A DNA stretch of 64,000 nt from an uncultured Ruminococcus sp. (GTDB taxonomy: Bacteria > Bacillota > Clostridia > Oscillospirales > Ruminococcaceae): NCBI GenBank assembly GCA_937910385.1, contig CALEPT010000122.1, positions 1-64,000 of the forward strand. Reading direction: 5' to 3'. This document shows positions 42,660 to 52,750 of this stretch, piece by piece. Both the position numbers and the translations under genes were made by a program. The notes beneath the pieces were generated by a model. That model searched no databases. It saw only the letters and a program-made list of their open reading frames with translations, and was not told where the DNA came from. Each line of letters begins with the position of its first letter. Within the stretch, counting starts at the first letter, position 1.

Positions 42660-44681
42660 TTATTCAGCGTCCTCAGCAGGAGCTTCATTGTCAGAAGCTT
42701 CCTCTGTAGAATAAACCACTTCATCAGCTTCCTCAGCCTCGTCCTCCGCTTCATTCTCAAGAAGAGCACGGATAGAAATGCTTATTCTCTTGGAATCAGT
42801 GTCAATGTCGATGATCTTAACATCAACAACGTCGCCTACGGAAAGAACGTCCTTTACATTTTCAACCTTTCTGTCAGCTATCTGAGAGATGTGGATAAGT
42901 CCATCAACACCGTCGATTATCTGAGCGAAAGCACCGAAGCTTGTGATAGAAACGATAGTCGCCTTCACAACGTCGCCAACGTTATAGTTAGCATTGAATA
43001 TCTCCCAAGGATTGTCCTCAGCCTTCTTGAAGCCAAGGGAGATCCTGTTTGCCTCTCTGTCGAGGTCCTTGATGTAGACCTCGAGAGTATCGCCAACGCT
43101 TACGACCTCACTCGGATGCTTGATACGCTTCCACGAAAGCTCGGAAATGTGTACCATTCCGTCGATTCCGCCGAGGTCAACGAAAGCACCAAAGCTTGTG
43201 AGGGACTTGACCTTGCCCACATATGTATCGCCGACATTCGCCGACTCCCAGAACTTAGCCTTAGCCTCTTCCTTCTTTGCGTTCTGAACAGCCTTGATAG
43301 AGCCTACAGCTCTCTTTCTGCCCTCAGTCACCTCAATAACGATGAACTCTACCTTCTGCTTGAGGAGCTGATCGAGCTCCGCGCCTCTGGGGAGACCTGT
43401 GAGAGAAGCAGGGATAAATACTCTTACGCCCTGAACAGTGAGAGTAACACCCTTATTTACAACGTGCTGAACAACGCCCTCGAGAACAGTACCCTCTTCC
43501 TTAGCCTTAAGGATATTCTCGTAGCCAGCCTGCTCGTCCACCTTTCTCTTGGAAAGAGCAGCCGTACCCTCGGCGTCGTTGACCTTGATAACGATGAGCT
43601 CGATCTCGTCGCCGACGCTTACGATGTCAGAGGGCTTCTTGGTCGAATCGTCTGTAAGATCGTCGAGTGAAACATAGCCGGTGTGCTTTGTTCCGAGGTC
43701 TACGATAGCTTCTGTATTGTTTACAGCAACAACTGTGCCCTTAACTTTCTCTCCTGTATGTATTTTTTTGAATGACTCATCGATAGCCTGAGCGAAGTCG
43801 ATCTCCTCATCCTGATTTGTTGTGAGATTTTCATTCTCTGCCATTTTGGTTTGTACCTCCTTGATTATATAAGCAGGGGTCGAAGCCCCCGCAGTAATGC
43901 CGATATTTTCAGCATTGGGAAGCATTAGGCTGCGAAGCTCGTCCGCATTCTCAATGTGATACGTTTTACAGTAGCGGCTGCACACCTCGTAGAGCTTTAC
44001 GGTGTTGGAGCTGTGTCTGCCCCCGACCACGAGCATTATGTCCGAGCTTTTCGCAAGCTCAGCCGCGTCAGACTGTCGTGCGTCGGTAGCGCTGCATATC
44101 GTATCCGCAATAAAGATATCGGGATCGTCCTTCGGGATCACGTCTAAACACTTTTCCCATACTACTATATTATACGTCGTTTGAGCAACAAAAGCAAGCT
44201 TTTTTCCGAAATTTTTGTAATGATTTTGAAAAAAGTCATTTAGCTCAATATCGTCTTTAAAAACGAGGCAATTTTGGTCACAATGACTAACTATTCCCTG
44301 TACCTCGGGGTGGTTTCCGTCGCCCGCAATGAGTATGAAGTACCCTTCTTTTGTCTTTTCCGAGACTATTTTGTGTATCCTCGAAACAAACGGACAAGTC
44401 GCGTCAAGCATTCTGTTGTTCTTTTCAGCTATCTGTTCGTAGACCTCGCGTCCCACTCCGTGGGAGCGGATAACGACAGTCTCATCGGACTCAAGCTCAT
44501 CAACAGAGCTTATTATTCTCGCTCCCCTTTTCTGCATATCGTTGACTACGTCCTGATTGTGGATTATCGGTCCGAGGGTCGCGACCTTAGTCCCCTTTTC
44601 AAGCTCCTCGTAAACCATTTTCACGGCTCTGTCAACGCCGAAACAGAAGCCCGCCGACTTGGCAACAGTGACCTTACTCAT
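42660..44681 (-). CDS. ispH: IspH - ribosomal protein S1 fusion
   Basis: One frame of 673 residues encodes two proteins. Residues 1-279 are HMBPP reductase, the last step of the MEP isoprenoid pathway, with the three [4Fe-4S] cysteines in SAGFCFGVD, DATCPFVSRIH and ADTICSATDARQ, and SHGVG and TTYN motifs. Residues 280-673 are ribosomal protein S1 with four S1 RNA-binding repeats (GTVVAVNNTEAIVDLG; an aberrant second; GKVKSLTSFGAFVDLGG; ATIVSITSFGAFAQI) and an acidic tail. Such fusions are known in Clostridia. A strong internal Shine-Dalgarno and ATG at the junction could give free S1. The gene overlaps plsC by 8 bases in a cmk-plsC-ispH-rpsA operon. Confidence 0.95.
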   Translation of the reverse strand: MSKVTVAKSAGFCFGVDRAVKMVYEELEKGTKVATLGPIIHNQDVVNDMQKRGARIISSVDELESDETVVIRSHGVGREVYEQIAEKNNRMLDATCPFVSRIHKIVSEKTKEGYFILIAGDGNHPEVQGIVSHCDQNCLVFKDDIELNDFFQNHYKNFGKKLAFVAQTTYNIVVWEKCLDVIPKDDPDIFIADTICSATDARQSDAAELAKSSDIMLVVGGRHSSNTVKLYEVCSRYCKTYHIENADELRSLMLPNAENIGITAGASTPAYIIKEVQTKMAENENLTTNQDEEIDFAQAIDESFKKIHTGEKVKGTVVAVNNTEAIVDLGTKHTGYVSLDDLTDDSTKKPSDIVSVGDEIELIVIKVNDAEGTAALSKRKVDEQAGYENILKAKEEGTVLEGVVQHVVNKGVTLTVQGVRVFIPASLTGLPRGAELDQLLKQKVEFIVIEVTEGRKRAVGSIKAVQNAKKEEAKAKFWESANVGDTYVGKVKSLTSFGAFVDLGGIDGMVHISELSWKRIKHPSEVVSVGDTLEVYIKDLDREANRISLGFKKAEDNPWEIFNANYNVGDVVKATIVSITSFGAFAQIIDGVDGLIHISQIADRKVENVKDVLSVGDVVDVKIIDIDTDSKRISISIRALLENEAEDEAEEADEVVYSTEEASDNEAPAEDAE
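43842..43862 (-). promoter_or_regulatory. rpsA: Internal ribosome-binding site and start for free S1
   Basis: Within the fusion gene, AAGGAGG (43856-43862, minus strand) stands 11 bases before an in-frame ATG (42842+1002 = 43844) that begins MAENENL, where S1 starts. Translation from here would give a 394-residue S1. The AAGGAGG also encodes Lys-Glu-Val of the usual IspH end, so it may be fortuitous. Confidence 0.5.
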
Positions 44682-45303
44682 TATCGGACTCCCCCTTTTC
44701 CTTCAGCTCGGGCTCACCCTCAACGAGCAGCTTGATGTCCGCCATATAGCGGTTTTTCAGCTTCACGAGCTGTCTCGGGTTTGGCTCATCAGAGCTGTCA
44801 ACATAGTCCTGCGGCAGTATCGGCTCGCCGTACTTCACGGTGAGCTTCGTGCGGAATTTCAGTTTCTCGCCGTACACTACCCCCACGGGAACTATCGGCT
44901 TGCCGGAGCGCGCAGCTATCAGCGCCGCACCTGTATGTCCCTTGTGTACCTTGCCGTCCTTCGAGCGCGTGCCCTCAGGGAATATCATCAGACTGCTACC
45001 CGAGTTCAGCCTCTCAACTGCAGTGTCTATGACTCCGGTATCACCCTTGCCGCGAGCTACCGGGAAAGCTCCGAGCGAACGTATCAGCCACGCGAAAGGC
45101 TGCTTCTTGAAGAGCTCCTCCTTCGCCATAAAGGAGAGCTTGCCTCTCGTACCCGTTCCAACGAGCGGCGGATCGGCATAGCTGCGGTGATTCGAGGCAT
45201 AGATAACAGTCGTGTCCTTTGGGATATTGTCCCTGCCCTCGTAGTGCAGGCTGTACATTATTCGGAAATACAGCCGCACGAGGAATTTGATGAAAGCGTA
45301 CAT
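44674..45303 (-). CDS. plsC: 1-acyl-sn-glycerol-3-phosphate acyltransferase
   Basis: PlsC adds the second acyl chain to lysophosphatidic acid at the membrane. The 209 residues have an N-terminal membrane anchor, the catalytic NHRSYAD (H-x4-D) and FPEGTRS (glycerophosphate-binding) motifs. Its ATG overlaps the cmk stop (TAATG) and its end overlaps ispH by 8 bases, so the three genes are translationally coupled. Confidence 0.95.
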   Translation of the reverse strand: MYAFIKFLVRLYFRIMYSLHYEGRDNIPKDTTVIYASNHRSYADPPLVGTGTRGKLSFMAKEELFKKQPFAWLIRSLGAFPVARGKGDTGVIDTAVERLNSGSSLMIFPEGTRSKDGKVHKGHTGAALIAARSGKPIVPVGVVYGEKLKFRTKLTVKYGEPILPQDYVDSSDEPNPRQLVKLKNRYMADIKLLVEGEPELKEKGESDNE

Positions 45304-45977
45304 TATTCGTTTCCTCCGCCGAGCTTTTCGTTGATGATGTCGATTATCGCCTGCGCAGACTGCTCAAGATCGAGAGTAGTCGTGTCGAGCAGCACGGCGT
45401 CCTCCGCCTGTTTAAGCGGTGCAGTCTCGCGGTGCATATCCTGATAGTCGCGCCGGATTATGTCGTCAAGTATCTCCTGATACGTCGGGCAGCCGGGCTT
45501 CTCGGAAAGCTCCTTGTAGCGGCGGTTCGCACGCTCCTCTGCGGAGGCAGTAAGGAATATCTTCACGTCTGCATTCGGAAGGACTACCGTGCCGATGTCT
45601 CTGCCGTCCATTATGACATTGTTCTCGGCTGCTATCTTCTGCTGTGTGCCAAAAAGGTACTTTCTCACGGCGGGGATAGCCGAGGTGCGCGAGGCAGCCA
45701 TTGATATCTCAGGAGTCCTTATAAAATCGGAAACGTCCCTGTCCCTGAGAAAAACTCTCTGCACGCCGTCAATAAAACGCAGGGAAACATCGGCGTTTTC
45801 GAGTGCGGACTCTATGTCTTCGTCGGCGATATCGTTCTCTGTGAGGTATAGAGCGATAGTGCGGTACAGCGCGCCCGTATCAACATAGATGTACCCAAGT
45901 CTTGCCGAAACCATTTTAGCTATCGTGCTCTTGCCTGCACCAGCAGGTCCGTCGATGGCAATATTGATGTTTTTCAT
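45303..45977 (-). CDS. cmk: Cytidylate kinase
   Basis: Cmk phosphorylates CMP and dCMP. From ATG 45977 (AAGGAG upstream) it has 224 residues: P-loop IAIDGPAGAGKSTIAK, YVDTGALYRTIA (NMP site), MDGRDIGTVVLPNADVKIFLTAS and RRDYQDMHRETAPL (lid). The in-frame codons upstream run through a repeat and are not used. It heads the cmk-plsC-ispH-rpsA operon. Confidence 0.96.
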   Translation of the reverse strand: MKNINIAIDGPAGAGKSTIAKMVSARLGYIYVDTGALYRTIALYLTENDIADEDIESALENADVSLRFIDGVQRVFLRDRDVSDFIRTPEISMAASRTSAIPAVRKYLFGTQQKIAAENNVIMDGRDIGTVVLPNADVKIFLTASAEERANRRYKELSEKPGCPTYQEILDDIIRRDYQDMHRETAPLKQAEDAVLLDTTTLDLEQSAQAIIDIINEKLGGGNE

Positions 45978-46009
45978 GATATTCTCCTTATATATGTTAT
46001 TCTTTAATT

Positions 46010-46205
46010 GTGGGAATCTGTCCCACACCCTGCAAGGGGCTGTCTGCCCCTTCAGCCCGACGAGCTGAATCATCTCGGTTGCCTTAAATCATATGGCGAC
46101 ATACCCCATGCTCAGTCAGAATCCTGCCTCGCATTCAGACAACCATATGCCACGCTCTCACTCGCAAGCTCATTCACTCTTTAGGAGTCGGGCACTCGCT
46201 CTCCG
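46010..46205 (-). repeat. GC-rich repeat, copy 3 (long, inverted)
   Basis: Read on the minus strand it has GAGTGAATGAGCTTGCGAGTG, as in copies 1 and 2, then about 90 bases of its own, and ends with GGGGCAGACAGCCCCTTGCAG and a GTGGGA...TCCCAC pair. The end part resembles copy 5 at 52563-52665. It begins about 36 bases after the stop of the truncated GH5 gene, so insertion here may have cut that gene. Confidence 0.65.
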
Positions 46206-46241
46206 CTCACGGGAATAGATATTTGAATGTGCAGTACAGGA

Positions 46242-46661
46242 TCATTCGTACACGACCTCGTGAACGCGCGCGAGCCACTCCGCGTCTATCTCATAATCGG
46301 GAGCTTCGCCGAGGTGATCGCGCCAAGTGACCGGGATCCGCACGGCATTGATACCGTCCTTTTTCAGATTTTTGAACAGCTCGGGCGTGGTCATAACGTT
46401 GCCCCAGAGCGTCTCGTCTACCTTTTCGCCCTCTGCGGGAGTTTCGTTTACCTTTCCGTCACCGTCGCGGTCGGCGCCGCACACGTCAAGCGTATCGCCG
46501 AGATTCCAGCCGATTGACATATCAGCGGCGACCTCCATTGCGGTCATGTCAAAAACCTTCGACTCATCTATCATGGAAGAGCTTTGGGAGTTTTTGTCTG
46601 AGCAGCCGGTTGCTGCGGCCATTATTATCATTGCCATGAACAGAGATAATATTTTTTTCAT
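46242..46661 (-). pseudogene. Truncated GH5 cellulase (N-terminal remnant)
   Basis: The 139-residue frame begins with a lipoprotein signal (MKKILSLFMAMIIMAAATGC, Cys20) and a Ser linker. The start of a GH5 family domain follows: MSIGWNLGDTLD, ETLWGN, then INAVRIPVTWRDHLG and a helix ending VHEVVYE-stop. A GH5 enzyme needs about 250 more residues, including both catalytic Glu; none are present. The reading after the stop in a shifted frame shows only a few plausible residues before repeat DNA. The product, if made, is inactive. ATG at 46661 follows GGTGATG. Confidence 0.82.
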
Positions 46662-46677
46662 TTCATCACCTTTTTTA

Positions 46678-46734
46678 TGGGATTCCAAAGGGACCATTCG
46701 TCCCTTTTGCGGAGGTTTGGAGGCAGCGCCTCCA
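46678..46734 (+). repeat. GC-rich double-hairpin repeat, copy 4
   Basis: GGGATTCCAAAGGGACC-ATTC-GTCCCTTTTGCGG, then TGGAGGCAGCGCCTCCA. It has both core hairpins and no 5' part. It sits between the HAD phosphatase stop (46735) and the GH5 remnant start (46661); its edge touches the HAD stop codon. Confidence 0.75.
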
Positions 46735-47388
46735 TTATTGATCTGTGAGAGACACATATTGAACAATATCGTCTGCCGTCTCCGCTATATGGTCCGCGCC
46801 CGCCTCTTCGAGCTCCTGCCTGCCGCGGAAGCCCCATGTGCAGCCGATAGTCTCGACGCCCGCATTCTGTCCGAGTTTAATATCCACTGCGCTGTCGCCT
46901 ATCATGAACACTCGGTTCTCCTCGTCGGGCAGAGCTGCGAATATTTCCACGAGTATCGCCGTATCGGGCTTTTTGGGTCTGTAGCTGCAGCCGCCGAGTA
47001 CCTTGACAAAGTTGAACTCGGAAAGCAGCTTTTCTGCTATCTGCACGGCGAACTCCTCGGGCTTGTTGGTGGCTATCGCGAGCTTAACGCCGCGCTGTGA
47101 GAGCGCCTGCAAAGCCTCCCATATTCCGGGATAGAGCTTTGTTTTGTCAAGAAAATGTGCACTGTAGTATTCCCTGAAAATTTCAAGGAGCTTATCCGTT
47201 TCGCTTTTTTTATCCTCGGGCAGCGCTCTGAAGCAGAGCTTCTGTACTCCGTTGCCGACGAAGTATTTGTAGCTCTCGTAAGGGTGCTCGGGATATCCGA
47301 GCTGCCGCAGTCCATAATTTGTCGCGTCCGCGAGGTCACAGAGCGTATCTGCAAGAGTTCCGTCGAGATCGAAAATAGCTGTTATCAT
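46735..47388 (-). CDS. HAD phosphatase, phosphoglycolate phosphatase-like
   Basis: The protein has 217 residues: HAD motif I AIFDLDGTLADTL, motif II IATNKP, Lys in the KPDTAI segment and motif IV MIGDSAVDIKLGQNAG; the small helical cap lies between I and II. It is of the Gph/PgmB subfamily; the substrate is not fixed by sequence. It lies 13 bases behind tgt and is likely in the same transcript. CGGAGGAAG precedes the ATG. Confidence 0.9.
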   Translation of the reverse strand: MITAIFDLDGTLADTLCDLADATNYGLRQLGYPEHPYESYKYFVGNGVQKLCFRALPEDKKSETDKLLEIFREYYSAHFLDKTKLYPGIWEALQALSQRGVKLAIATNKPEEFAVQIAEKLLSEFNFVKVLGGCSYRPKKPDTAILVEIFAALPDEENRVFMIGDSAVDIKLGQNAGVETIGCTWGFRGRQELEEAGADHIAETADDIVQYVSLTDQ

Positions 47389-47401
47389 TTAGCTTCCTCC
47401 G

Positions 47402-48920
<1,519 letters not shown>

Positions 48921-48931
48921 GTTATCCCTCC

Positions 48932-49306
48932 TCAGTCTAAGCAGTAAGGCTCTGCCGTATCGCGGACAGTCGATTTGTGCCTTTCATAGTAGCCTATGAA
49001 ATCTCCGTTTTCGTCGCGAAGTGCCATCATGAATATATCCTCCTGCGTTTTTTCCAGCCTGCAAGTGAAGACCCAGTTGTTGTCAGGAGATTCTCTGAAC
49101 CATGAAGTAACAGCTTCGATCGCGCTCTGAGATTCTGTTTTGTGGCAGTTCATGAGTGATGTGCCGATAAGAGCAGCTCCTCCGCGTTTTTCATAACGCT
49201 TTATCGCATTTGGATTCATGTAGACGATAGTGTGCTCCGTATCGCATATAACCACGGGTCCCTCATCTGAATCGACTATTGCCCTGAAAAATTTGCTCAT
49301 TTCCAT
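48932..49306 (-). CDS. Single-domain PAS protein, copy A
   Basis: This is also 124 residues: GPVVICDTEHTIVYMNPNA...GGAALIGTSLMNCHKTES...AIEAVTSWFRESPDNNWVF...MALRDENGDFIGYYERH. The MNCHKTES stretch gives a Cys-His pair that the other copy lacks (LNSYIDEET), so they may bind different ligands. It starts 34 bases after queA and ends 12 bases before copy B. Function unknown. Confidence 0.85.
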   Translation of the reverse strand: MEMSKFFRAIVDSDEGPVVICDTEHTIVYMNPNAIKRYEKRGGAALIGTSLMNCHKTESQSAIEAVTSWFRESPDNNWVFTCRLEKTQEDIFMMALRDENGDFIGYYERHKSTVRDTAEPYCLD

Positions 49307-49339
49307 TTTATCTTCCCCTTCTTTTTATTAATTCCGGCT

Positions 49340-50371
49340 TCAGAGTATCATCATACAGTCGCCGAAGCTGAAAAAGCGGTAACGCTCTGCAACGGCTTTC
49401 TTGTAGGCGTTCATCGTATTTTCATAGCCCATAAACGCCGAGACGAGCATGATAAGAGTGCTCTCAGGCAGGTGGAAATTCGTTATCAAACCATCAATGC
49501 ACTTGAACTCATAGCCCGGATATATGAAAATATCTGTGTAGCCCTCGTGCGCAGAGATATCCCCGTAGAATGTGGCTACACTCTCGAGCGTGCGGCAGGC
49601 GGTAGTACCTACTGCGATGACTCTGCCTCCGTTTGCTTTTGTCTCGTTTATGAGGTCGGCGGTCTCCTGCGGCAGGAAATAATGCTCGCTGTGCATTTTG
49701 TGGTCAAGGACGTTTTCCTCCTTGACCGGGCGGAATGTACCGAGACCGACGTGGAGAGTCACGAATGCGGTCTTTATGCCCCTTGCACGGAGTTCATCGA
49801 GCATTTCGGGCGTGAAGTGCAGCCCCGCTGTCGGAGCGGCGGCAGAGCCCAGCTCACGGGAATAAACGGTCTGGTAGCGTTCTTTATCTTCAAGCTTTTT
49901 TGTTATATACGGCGGCAGGGGCATTTGTCCCACGTCCTCGAGGGCTGTGAAGAAGTTGCCCTCGCACTCGAACTGCACTATGCGGTTTCCGTCGTCCTTT
50001 ACTTCGACGACTTCGGCGACGAGCCTTCCTCCGCCAAACGCGAAACGTGCGCCGACCTTGGCTTTTTTGCCCGGGCGGCAGATTATCTCCCAGAGCTTGT
50101 CACCCTTCTGTTCGAGAAGCAGGAACTCGATGAATGTTCCGTTATCTACCTTTTCCCCGTAAAGGCGGGCGGGGATAACGCGCGAGTCGTTCATAACAAG
50201 CAAGTCACCCTCTTTGAGGTGATCGCATAGATTATAGAAATGGTCGTGAGTGACAGTGCCCGAGCTGCGGTCAACGCACATCATGCGCGAGGCACTCCGA
50301 GGCTCTATGGGGGTCTGTGCTATGAGCTCCTCGGGGAGCTCATAATAAAAATCTGACTTTAAAAGCTGCAT
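49340..50371 (-). CDS. queA: S-adenosylmethionine:tRNA ribosyltransferase-isomerase
   Basis: QueA turns preQ1 in tRNA to epoxyqueuosine using the ribosyl part of SAM. It has 343 residues from ATG 50371 (AAGGAG upstream), starting [20 protein letters not shown] as expected. [34 protein letters not shown] and [16 protein letters not shown] are hallmark stretches. Fifteen further in-frame codons upstream are not supported. Confidence 0.96.
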   Translation of the reverse strand: MQLLKSDFYYELPEELIAQTPIEPRSASRMMCVDRSSGTVTHDHFYNLCDHLKEGDLLVMNDSRVIPARLYGEKVDNGTFIEFLLLEQKGDKLWEIICRPGKKAKVGARFAFGGGRLVAEVVEVKDDGNRIVQFECEGNFFTALEDVGQMPLPPYITKKLEDKERYQTVYSRELGSAAAPTAGLHFTPEMLDELRARGIKTAFVTLHVGLGTFRPVKEENVLDHKMHSEHYFLPQETADLINETKANGGRVIAVGTTACRTLESVATFYGDISAHEGYTDIFIYPGYEFKCIDGLITNFHLPESTLIMLVSAFMGYENTMNAYKKAVAERYRFFSFGDCMMIL

Positions 50372-50426
50372 TTGCTTGCTCCTTTTTTGATTGGAATTCA
50401 TGATTTCGTATTCCAAATATAACAGG

Positions 50427-51116
50427 TTATTTTATTCTTAGTGATTTGAGAAAGCTTTTCTGCTCATCGGTTATGCGGCAGCTCTCGACGGACTTCTGTA
50501 TTGCCTTGTTATGAGTCCATTTGTCAAGCTGCTTTTCCTCAATATACGGCAGCACGGTGTCGTAGTTCTTTGCGAGTGCTGTGGCGAAATACCACGCCCT
50601 CATCATGTTTATATAGTACTCCTCCGAGCGTATCTGCGCGACCCGATCGGCGTACTCTGTGCGGAAGCCCTCGCCGAGGAAGTGCTGCATGAGCATACCC
50701 ACGGCAAATCGCACGGTGTAGGTGTGCTCCGAGGTCAGCCAGCGGTCGATGTACGGCAGGAGTGAGGTGCGGTGCTTTGCGAATATTTTCGGGGAGAGCT
50801 GGTCGCACGTTGCCCAGTTGTTGACATAGGGGAGGAATTGCTCCGTAAGCGCGATACAGTCGTCAAAGTCCTTTTGCAGTGAGATGATGAACGAGTGGAG
50901 CTGATTTTCGTCAAAGTACTTATGTGGGAGCGCAGAAAGGAAGTCCGCGATGTCCTCACGGCGGCTCAGATCCTTTGCGAGCTTTCGCAGCTGAGGTGTA
51001 CGCACGCCTACAAAATCTTCGCGTGTGAGCGTGGGAGTGAGCTTTTGCTGGAACTCGGCATATTTTTCGTCCCGCAGTTCAAAGAGTCTGTCGTTTATGT
51101 CGGTAAAAACGCTCAT
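50427..51116 (-). CDS. DNA alkylation repair protein (AlkD-like)
   Basis: A 229-residue protein of helical HEAT-like repeats. [58 protein letters not shown] and the late [16 protein letters not shown] and [16 protein letters not shown] are family landmarks. AlkD excises 3- and 7-alkylated purines. The Trp and Asp of the NWATCD segment fit the active cleft. ATG 51116 has AAAGGAG upstream; an earlier frame start is not needed. Confidence 0.88.
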   Translation of the reverse strand: MSVFTDINDRLFELRDEKYAEFQQKLTPTLTREDFVGVRTPQLRKLAKDLSRREDIADFLSALPHKYFDENQLHSFIISLQKDFDDCIALTEQFLPYVNNWATCDQLSPKIFAKHRTSLLPYIDRWLTSEHTYTVRFAVGMLMQHFLGEGFRTEYADRVAQIRSEEYYINMMRAWYFATALAKNYDTVLPYIEEKQLDKWTHNKAIQKSVESCRITDEQKSFLKSLRIK

Positions 51117-51169
51117 TCGGACGCTCCTTTCCATTGGAAAAATTTTCCGTAAAAAATTCAAAAAAGCTG

Positions 51170-51198
51170 TTGACAATACGTGATATAAGTGATATTAT
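51170..51198 (+). promoter_or_regulatory. asd promoter
   Basis: TTGACA at 51170-51175, 17-bp spacer ending AGTGA, TATTAT at 51193-51198. It is divergent from the AlkD-like gene. Confidence 0.85.
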
Positions 51199-51206
51199 AT
51201 AAGTTA

Positions 51207-51375
51207 AAGGCAGAGGTGCGGCTGCGAAGAGTACCTGTCCACGGGATAACCGGTCCGATGGTGAACAGCGAAAGGCAATGCCGCCGAAGAGAGGTCTCCG
51301 GTAAATTCTTCTCTGGTCTCAGGCTCAACAGGTCTGTGACTGTCATCATGCTTATGATGGAGAGCTGTCGGCATA
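51207..51375 (+). ncRNA. Lysine riboswitch (L-box)
   Basis: The leader contains the conserved L-box blocks in order: AGAGGTGCGGCTGCGAAGAGTA, then GGTGAACAGCGAAAGGC and AATGCCGCCGAAGAG, then GACTGTCATC and GGAGAGCTGTC. A terminator follows at 51415-51438. Lysine binding should favour termination. The genes after it (asd, then dapA and dapB) make lysine, so the fit is complete. Confidence 0.92.
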
Positions 51376-51414
51376 AAAAAGCTATATGCCAACATTTCTA
51401 TTATAACGTATGAT

Positions 51415-51438
51415 GAGCCGGTTTGCAACCGGTTTTTA
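51415..51438 (+). terminator. Riboswitch expression-platform terminator
   Basis: CCGGTT-TGC-AACCGG and five T, 38 bases before asd. Confidence 0.85.
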
Positions 51439-51475
51439 TTATTTTTATGTAAATTTTTATAAAGGAGCAGATAAA

Positions 51476-52555
51476 ATGAAACAGTATAATGTAGGTATCA
51501 TCGGAGCTACGGGCATGGTGGGACAGAGATTTGCTACTCTGCTTGAAAATCACCCGTGGTTCAATGTCAAGGTTCTTGCAGCTTCCCCCAGGAGTGCAGG
51601 TCAGACTTATGAGCAGGCTGCAGGAAGCCGTTGGAAAATGGCGGTTCCTATGCCTGAAGCAATGAAGAACATGATACTCCTCGACGCGACGAGCGATATT
51701 GAGAAAATAGCGCAGCAGGTCGACTTCTGTTTCTGCGCCGTTGATATGAAAAAGGACGAGATAAAGGCTCTTGAGGAGGCTTATGCAAAGGCTGAATGCC
51801 CAATTGTTTCAAACAATTCTGCGCACAGATTTACTCCCGATGTACCTATGGTAGTCCCGGAGATAAATCCCGATCATATCGAGATAATCAAGGCACAGCG
51901 CGAGCGCCTCGGCACAAAGCGCGGATTCATCGCAGTAAAGTCAAATTGCTCCATTCAGAGCTACGTTCCCGCGCTTCACCCGCTGAGAAAGTTCGGACTG
52001 AAGAATGTCCTCGCCTGCACGTATCAGGCTATATCCGGCGCGGGAAAGAATTTCGAGACATGGCCCGAAATGGTAGATAACCTCATTCCGTTCATCGGCG
52101 GTGAGGAAGAAAAATCCGAGCAGGAGCCGCTCAAGGTATGGGGCGAGATAAAGGGCAACGAGATAGTAAAGGCTTCAACACCCTCTATCACGACTCAGTG
52201 CCTGCGAGTTCCCGTTTCCGACGGACATACGGCTGCCGTTTTTGTAAGCTTTGAAAACAAGCCCTCCAAGGAGGAGATATTGCAGCTCTGGGCGGACTTT
52301 AAAGGCGTTCCGCAGGAACTCGAGCTCCCGAGCGCTCCGAAGCAGTTTATCCACTACTTTGAGGAGGATAATCGTCCGCAGGCAAAGCTCGACCGCAATC
52401 TCGAAGGCGGTATGGCTGTTTCGACAGGTCGTCTGCGCGAAGATACACAGTATGACTACAAATTCGTGTGTCTCTCGCACAATACCCTCAGAGGCGCAGC
52501 CGGAGGCGGAGTCCTTCTCGCAGAGCTCCTTGCGGCAAAGGGTTACTTTGATTGA
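51476..52555 (+). CDS. asd: Aspartate-semialdehyde dehydrogenase
   Basis: Asd reduces aspartyl phosphate to the semialdehyde, the branch point to lysine, threonine and methionine. It has 359 residues from ATG 51476 (AAAGGAG upstream). NADP site GIIGATGMVGQRF; catalytic Cys158 in KSNCSIQ; VPVSDGHTAAVFV near the active His. The form (CSIQ, long loop, VSDGHT) is the fungal/archaeal-type branch, not the short E. coli type. Controlled by the lysine riboswitch. Confidence 0.96.
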   Translation: MKQYNVGIIGATGMVGQRFATLLENHPWFNVKVLAASPRSAGQTYEQAAGSRWKMAVPMPEAMKNMILLDATSDIEKIAQQVDFCFCAVDMKKDEIKALEEAYAKAECPIVSNNSAHRFTPDVPMVVPEINPDHIEIIKAQRERLGTKRGFIAVKSNCSIQSYVPALHPLRKFGLKNVLACTYQAISGAGKNFETWPEMVDNLIPFIGGEEEKSEQEPLKVWGEIKGNEIVKASTPSITTQCLRVPVSDGHTAAVFVSFENKPSKEEILQLWADFKGVPQELELPSAPKQFIHYFEEDNRPQAKLDRNLEGGMAVSTGRLREDTQYDYKFVCLSHNTLRGAAGGGVLLAELLAAKGYFD

Positions 52556-52562
52556 TTATAGA

Positions 52563-52665
52563 TGAGATCCCGAAGGGGGGGTACCTCCCTTCGGTCTGGT
52601 CAAGGGCAGACAGCCCTTGCGGGATGCGGAGCAGAGCTCCACGCTCGCAAAGCGCGACTCATAAA
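52563..52665 (+). repeat. GC-rich repeat, copy 5
   Basis: CCCGAAGGGGGG...CTCCCTTCGG, then AAGGGCAGACAGCCCTTGCGG, then a GGAGCAGAGCTCC hairpin: three stem-loops in a row. It is closest to the end of copy 3. It lies between asd and dapA; a further GAACGCCC/GGGCGTTC hairpin (52693-52718) stands before the dapA ribosome-binding site. Confidence 0.65.
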
Positions 52666-52750
52666 AAGTCCGGTAAACTGTTTTATGAGAGGGAACGCCC
52701 CTGCAAGTTAGGGCGTTCTCTGCTGAATAATTACGAAAGGAAGAGTGTTT

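Noticed and set aside
42404..43670. Plus-strand frames of 101 and 408 codons opposite rpsA
   Set aside because: They lie opposite the S1 repeats and the small SpoIIIAA-like ORF; no family features.
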